Position numbers and translations under genes: made by a program. Positions 58,261 through 64,000 of a stretch of DNA of 64,000 nt are shown piece by piece; position 1 is the stretch's first letter, and the number at the start of each line of letters is the position of its first letter. Source of the stretch: Agelaius tricolor (taxonomy: Eukaryota > Chordata > Aves > Passeriformes > Icteridae); assembly GCA_023055355.1 (NCBI GenBank), contig JALJCS010000001.1:22073881-22137880 (forward strand), given 5' to 3'. The notes beneath the pieces are model-generated. The model worked only from the letters and a program-made list of their open reading frames with translations. It was not told the origin of the DNA and ran no database searches.

Positions 58261-60350
58261 TTAGCCCTCTCCCCATTTTTTATTTTTATTCAAGTTTGTG
58301 ATTGTCAAATTTTTTCTGCTTGTGAAGCCGCTGCAAGGTGGCACAGGCTACAGTGTGCTGGGATATGTGTACAGTGTGACAGCCACATCTGCAGAACAGC
58401 AAACTGGCTCAAACCCTGGCATCACCAGCTGAGGATCTGGCCCTACTGTGTTTATTATTAGATGGAATGGACGAGAATATATTCATTTACTGCTGAACTT
58501 TTTGATGGCCTTGCTCTTTCTTCCTTTCTTTCCATTTCTCATACCCCATCCAAAATTTGTGCTGCAGAAATTCAATGTCCCTGTTGCTTTCTTTCACTTG
58601 AATCTCAATTGCGCAGCCAACCAGATTTCATCATGGCTTATACGCTCTTCCACTTGCTATCTGTAATCACTGTCATTGTGAAACTCAAAGCTAAGTCAAG
58701 AATTGTTGCCTTTTTATGGCTTCCTCTTTTATATATGTTGTGTTGGAGAGCGGTCGTTACCGCTTTTTTGTCATTATTTCTGGGCTTCACTCCATTAGCT
58801 ACTGAGTAGGCCTTCTCTCATTGCTTTCCTTCAGTAAATACTGTAACATTCAGCTTCCTTTCAGCCTTGTGCTTTTAAAGAAAATCTTTGTACAATTAAA
58901 GATATGAAATTGCTAAATACAAGGCTGCATTCATTGTTCTCCCTTTTTAAAGGTTTAATCACACTTAATGGCTCTCTTGAAAACTTGAATTTTCCATGTG
59001 GATGGTTTTACCCCACTGAAAGAGTTTGCTAATATACTTTTCAAGTGTTTTCTCCTTAAATGAGCTATTCAAGAAGTTTTGTGCAAAATAAGATTGAGGG
59101 AGGATATATCCAGAAACAATTATGAAAAGAGTCCATGACTATCTTTTTATCCATTGGTGGAGATTCATGACCTCAAGCAGCAGCCAAAAATAGGAATGAG
59201 AAAATATAGTCCTGTCCTGTTGTGGAGGAAACATCTTGAAATATCTCATGCTCCTTCTTTTGGACCACTCTTAGAGCAACTGGCGCTCCATATTGAACCC
59301 TCACGAGATGCAGCCCCTGATTGCCATGTGATGAAAAGAGGACATGGTGAGAACTAGGCTGAGTATGTATCCCAAAGAGGTGCCAGCTTTGGTCCTGTGT
59401 GTCTCAATGCAGCCCCAACCACCAGACATTCTCTGAGAGCAGCTCTCTGAAGCACTGGGAGCTGCAGTGCTTCCTGCTGCAGGCTGGAGAGTTGTTGATA
59501 CAGAGAAGGCAAGTGCACATCTTTACTCAGTCCTTGGCAATCAATTTTCTGCCTGTGACTGACCAGCCAAAAGCATGCAGCCACCCCTACGAGACACAGG
59601 TTGGACATCAGCGCGCTGTTTGACTTTGAAGTCCTGCCATGGCTGTTTGTCACATCTAGGACTGAAGCCATGAGCTCTGGAAACTTCTAAACATATCAAT
59701 CCATTTGCTCAGAGGCACAAATTCCTTTGGTTTGTCCAGTGCTTCTGTCTTGATAGTCAAAGCCATTCAGGGTATTGGACTTTGCTTCCTGAGATACCAC
59801 ATCTCCTTCCACCAACATGACCTCCCATGACATTTGACAAGAACAATCTGGACTGTGAACCAACAGGGAAAGTTTGTGAGCTTGCGCAACGAAATTCTCA
59901 CAGCTCATGGAGCTAGACTTCATTATTTGCTTTTATGCTTTCTGATACTCATTGTTCTCAATATATTCAGAAATAAATGTTAATTTCTTTTTGGAAGACC
60001 TGTTCTGCTCAAAATGTTTAAAACAAACATGGAGATTCCCAGTGCCATTCACTCATGCACAAGACCCTAAACAAACCAAGGGCAAACCTTACAGGAAATC
60101 TTACATGAGAAGTAGGGAGGCAGAGAACAAAATAATCTCTGCTGTTTTATTTATATTTCTAAAAAATTGGCAGCTGCTCAGCTACTTTGGTAATGGGGTC
60201 CATGTAAGTAGGTAGGTACAGTTCTAGTCAGATGAAGATTATAAATTAAATGTAGTAGCAGTAATATTTCATCTGTCTGTCTCTGGCCTGGTACCACTAC
60301 ATAAATCCTGAGATACTTTAGATTATATATATGTGATATGCCAATCTCCA
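58261..60350. other. Unique non-coding sequence
   Basis: No gene recognised. The part at 58830-59140 is A+T-rich and enhancer-like but has less distinctive words. Frames at 58462-58809 (115 codons) and 59354-59671 (105 codons, minus) lack domains. Confidence 0.5.
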
Positions 60351-60360
60351 CTTAAATATT

Positions 60361-60545
60361 TTGGGGCTGCTCCCAATAAAGTTAATGGAAGTAGGATCAG
60401 CAATTGCTCCCATGCTATCAGTGAGTCTTTACTTCCCATCAAACAATTCCTGTGTTGTATTACCTTGATACAAAAGCCTCATTCTGCTCATCTCAAAGTC
60501 AGCAGGCTTTGTTTGATCAGTGGGAGCCCCATTAGGGTATTAGTG
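60361..60545. repeat. Decayed palindromic amniote repeat(s)
   Basis: GGGGCTGCTCCCAATAAAGT followed by TAATGGAAGTAGGATCAG (60362-60401) recalls a GCTCCCATTGAAGTCAATGG-type core. At 60476-60541, GCCTCATTCTGCTCATCTC, AAAGTCAGCAGG and GATCAGTGGGAGCCCCATT follow the order of the GCCTGATTCTGCTC palindrome and its TCAGTGGGAGCAGGAT complement. Two fragments or one interrupted copy are both possible. The match is from memory of reptile-wide consensus phrases. Confidence 0.45.
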
Positions 60546-63500
60546 CTTTACACTGAAGCTCCCAGACTGGATTCCCGTGGCTCAGAGCCACTCAACCTCA
60601 CTGCGAGCGCTCTGTCCTTACTGCGGCCTGTGTGAGAGCACTCGGCTCTCCAGAGCTTTTTGCCTGGGGACACCGAGGGACACACACAGTTTTACATCAT
60701 CCTTCTGCTCCCCTTGCAGCAGTTCCACTCTGGAGTCCTTTCAGGCCCTGCTTGATCAAGGGTTGTCAGCATCTTTGGGGCAGCCCTGCAGTGGGCTGGG
60801 CTGAAAGCAGCAGGGCATGCAGCATTGGAGCAGCTGCACTCACTGGGCAGCAGGAGGGGCAGCAAGGACACCCCACCACCCCCAGTGGTTACAGACATTG
60901 CACACAGTCATTTCAAATGGAGTCGTTTCACTTCACTCTTAGGATTTGCTTAGGTTAGGAATGGGATTGCCTAACAGTGAGGAGGCAGACAGAGCACCCA
61001 AGGAACTTCCCAGACAGGGCAGACAAGGCAGGAGTCAGCTGTATGATCACTGACTGCTCAGTTTATCTAAAAGCCCTCTTGCTGTTGATGAAGTTGAATT
61101 TTCAGTCCAGGTATTTGAATTGTAACTGACCATGAATTCCAAAACCTGCCAGTGATATGAACCTGAATAGTAAATGCTGCAGACCCCTCTATCACTTCTG
61201 GATTTGCTGCATACAAACAAATAGCTAGGGAGCAGAGACAGGATCAGGTGATGTACATTGACATTATGGAGCACGGATTCTGCATTTATGAAGAACCATT
61301 CACAGAAGATTCTTATTCAAAATTATGGCAAACAGCAAATACAAACCAGCATTCTTTATTGTAAAATGTGTGAATAGGAAGAAGAGAAACCCAGGCTTTA
61401 GAGGCTTCATTAGGACCTACATTCTGTTATTTCTGCATGTCACCTGGTACCTGAAGTGGTCCTATCTGGTCACTGGCACTGCCCACAGAAGTCCCAGCAC
61501 ACCCTGAAGCATGGACCCCACTTCCACTCAAGCCAAATATGTGCTTTGGGAGAACAGTCATTTTGAACACTGTGCTAAAGCCAGATGCCAGATTTGTAGT
61601 GAGAGGTAAATCAGCACTCAGGGTGAGAGGCAGAACCCAGGTCTGTGACTTTTCCCTTAGAGAGAGTTAACCAGCACAATATATCAGGTTTCATACAAAG
61701 GTAGTAACACCCACTTCCCAATTCATCTTGAAGTGGACATCATCAAACGATGCCCTGTCTTGTGTTCTGGTTCCAGTTTTCTTGTGAGCATTGCACTGGA
61801 AAATACTCAGTCCTTTAGTGCCTCAAACCCACTGGGAATGTCACATGAGGACGTCTTTAAAAGCCATGTGATGTTCTTTCAGTTTGTTTTCTTAAACACA
61901 GAGTGTCTCCAAAGTTACTGATTAATTTCTCACAGCACAAGGAGAACTATTGATTTCCCATGTCTGCTTCTGACCCTTTAAGATATAAAAATACAAATAC
62001 ATTGCTTAAAGAGAATATTTATTTATTCCTTATACCTGATACACAAAAGGAGCTTCAACACAAAAAGCAGCTTTTGCTGAATTTGTTTTAATAAATGCAG
62101 CATGTTTGGTATTTCACTGAAACAATATGCTAACATGCATTTCTGAGCTATTTCTCATCTCAAATTCCCCTTTTCTGCTCTATACTCCATGGCTCTCCCA
62201 CACTGCCACAGCACACACAGAGTGGTGGACCTGCAACTTTGCTGGCAATGTTTATTTTCAAAAGACAAATATTGTGCCAGTGTTAACTTCAATTAGGAGA
62301 CTTATTTGACAATCTGACTACTCCATCTGATGCCTCAAGGGCAAATTTCAGCACTTTATGAAAGATGTTGGCCAAAGACTGATCTATATGAATAAAATAT
62401 AGGGGAGAGAAGTTTTCATGAACATTCGAAAACAAAACTATCAAGAATTAATTGCAAATATTTACATGCAAATAAAGGGGTTGGTTTCTATCTGTGAAGG
62501 CTGGTGCATTCAGAAAGAAAGCTGCCACTGCATCCTTTAACTCACCCCACTGTGCCTCTGAATTGCAGGCGTCTCTGGTGGAGTATAATTGATACCACAA
62601 GAGGGGCAATTTGCAGCCCCTAAGGGGTGTGGATCCTGCAAGAATCCCATGGGAAGGTGCTCTGCCCACTAGGAACCACACAGGGAGGCTTCACCTCACC
62701 ACATCTCCATGGATTTGCTCTGTATTTGAGTATTTTTATTTACACCCAAACATCTGACAGAAGTTCTTTTGTGCTGCTTTTTGATTACTTAAGGGTGCTT
62801 TACTCGCAGAACATTTCCAGGGCGTGTAAAAGGCTCCTGTGCTGTTCTGTGAAAAGCTCCTCCCATTGGGCAGAAAGTCACCTGTGGCTGCAGAGAGCCT
62901 GCACAAGGCCTGGCACAGCTCAGGAGCACAGAGGCAGCTACACCTGCCCCCCTTGCAGCCCTCGTTCAGCTGAAGCTCCAGGTGCCTTCAGCGGGAGGTT
63001 TGCCCCAGGGCAGACTGAGCTGGCTGCTCCTCTCTGCTGCTGCCAGGGCACTGGGGGAAAGGCAAGGCATGTCACACCACAAGGAAAGGTTTTCCAAATT
63101 GCCTCTACTGCCCCACTCAGGTGCTAGCAACAGGGATTATCCCCACTCCTCTGGAAACTTGGAGCTGGCCTTTGCCACCCCTGCTAGGGGAAAACCACAA
63201 AAGTGGAGGCATTTTCTAGTCCAATCTAGAGTCCTGCAGCTGGAAGGAAGGGCAATGTCTTCGGCACAGAGTTGAAGACGTCACAGAGAGAAAACTGCTC
63301 AGGACAATGGGTCCTGACTGTCTGCAGCTTCTCATCTCACATCCCTGTGAAAGCTGTGCTCAGGTCATGCACTGGGACTCCCCAGCATCACTGGCACCGG
63401 GACAACTCTGCCCCAAAATCCATAGACATGGATGCTACAAGCAGGACCACTGGCCTGTTTACCACTGAGAGAATTGCCCCCAACAGCAGGCAGAGGAAAC

Positions 63501-64000
63501 AAAGGTGACATTGTAGCACAACTGAGTGAAAAATTCTTTTTTTCCCCTTTTCTCTCACAGTGTCTGATATGCCACTGCCAAAAAGGTTTCTGTTCCTATG
63601 AGGCCACAAAAGCTGGAATACTTTTTTGAACCAGTTTGGTTGTAATTGTGAGCTGGAAATTATTCTCACAAGAGTTCAGGCCCGTGTAAATTATTCAGAA
63701 GAGACATAACCTTGCTATGTAAGTCTTAATTATAATCTCTAGTACTTTATAGGAAAGATACCACCCCTCATAGCTCCTTTAAGGTCAGGTAAATACCCCA
63801 GGCCTGATCCCTGGATGATGAGACCCTACACATTGGTTCCCAGGGGCAGTTTCTATTTGTATTTGACTGTTCACCCACCCTTATTTCACAGCCAAGCACA
63901 CGAGCAGCTTTTTTCTATAGACTTTAATTCAAAGGTCTCTTGAACTACGGCAGCTGGGAATGTTCTGTTGGAATGACTTTCTGGGGGAAAAATATGCCTT
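60546..64000. other. Unique non-coding sequence to the end of the window
   Basis: Mixed composition with G+C-richer parts at 60560-60880 and 62830-63250, where overlapping frames of up to 166 codons (62627-63127, plus) occur without recognisable domains. A strong acceptor-like polypyrimidine tract ends at 63560. The word aggcctgatccctgg at 63800-63814 recalls the palindromic repeats, but no second half is seen. Confidence 0.5.

Noticed and set aside
62627..63127. 166-codon plus-strand frame
   Set aside because: No domain, ordinary composition-driven openness, and several overlapping alternative frames.
1..64000. Prokaryotic features (operons, CRISPR, tRNA clusters, insertion sequences) and tRNA/snRNA genes
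   Set aside because: Composition, repeat content and absence of long coding frames are those of vertebrate non-coding DNA. No tRNA A/B boxes in register, no CRISPR-like regularly spaced repeats and no transposase were seen.

Overview
The window looks like vertebrate, and most probably avian, non-coding DNA. The evidence is moderate A+T content with strong CpG depletion outside a few short clusters, sparse interspersed repeats, one recognisable CR1 LINE 3' end, MIR-like fragments, old palindromic amniote repeats, and two LTRs. The LTR near 23.3-23.9 kb resembles LTRs I remember from songbird genomes, so a passerine is my best guess. I could not search any database, so repeat family names rest on memory of consensus sequences.

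I found no protein-coding gene I can defend, no tRNA, rRNA or snRNA, no CRISPR array and no prokaryotic feature. The open reading frames are short (the longest is 216 codons), overlap on both strands, and sit mainly in locally G+C-rich patches where stop codons are rare by chance. The window is best read as a gene desert or the interior of very large introns. Candidate small exons with good splice-site pairs occur at 6600-6644, 14380-14570 and 26008-26046, but none matches a protein I know.

Layout. 1-6.5 kb is plain unique sequence with a G+C-rich patch at 2.8-3.2 kb. 6.5-7.6 kb is a dense cluster: a perfect inverted repeat, a splice-flanked segment, two palindromic amniote repeats, a 22-bp tandem duplication and a MIR-like scrap. 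9.0-9.3, 9.96-10.3, 14.7-15.0 and 15.95-17.0 kb look like conserved non-coding (enhancer-type) DNA, with a palindromic repeat at 15.4 kb. 20.0 kb holds a CR1 tail, 20.7-22.2 kb a long A+T-rich enhancer-like block, and 23.3-23.9 kb a solo LTR on the plus strand. 25.5-26.05 kb combines an enhancer-like block, a C-rich tract that can form a G-quadruplex on the minus strand, and a candidate 39-nt exon. 29.0-29.4 kb is another enhancer-like block. 37.7-38.2 kb is a second LTR, on the minus strand. 41.3-45.7 kb holds several enhancer-like blocks and a repeated hairpin-forming motif. 52.6-53.2 and 58.0-59.1 kb look similar. The last 5 kb is mostly plain sequence with a palindromic amniote repeat near 60.4 kb.

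As a whole, the pattern (few repeats and islands of A+T-rich sequence with homeodomain, SOX and GATA-like words) is typical of regulatory deserts around developmental genes. The target gene cannot be named from the sequence. No novel biological system is demonstrated. The most checkable oddities are the perfect inverted repeat at 6533-6570, the quadruplex plus microexon at 25975-26046, and the duplicated motif at 42.6/44.1 kb.
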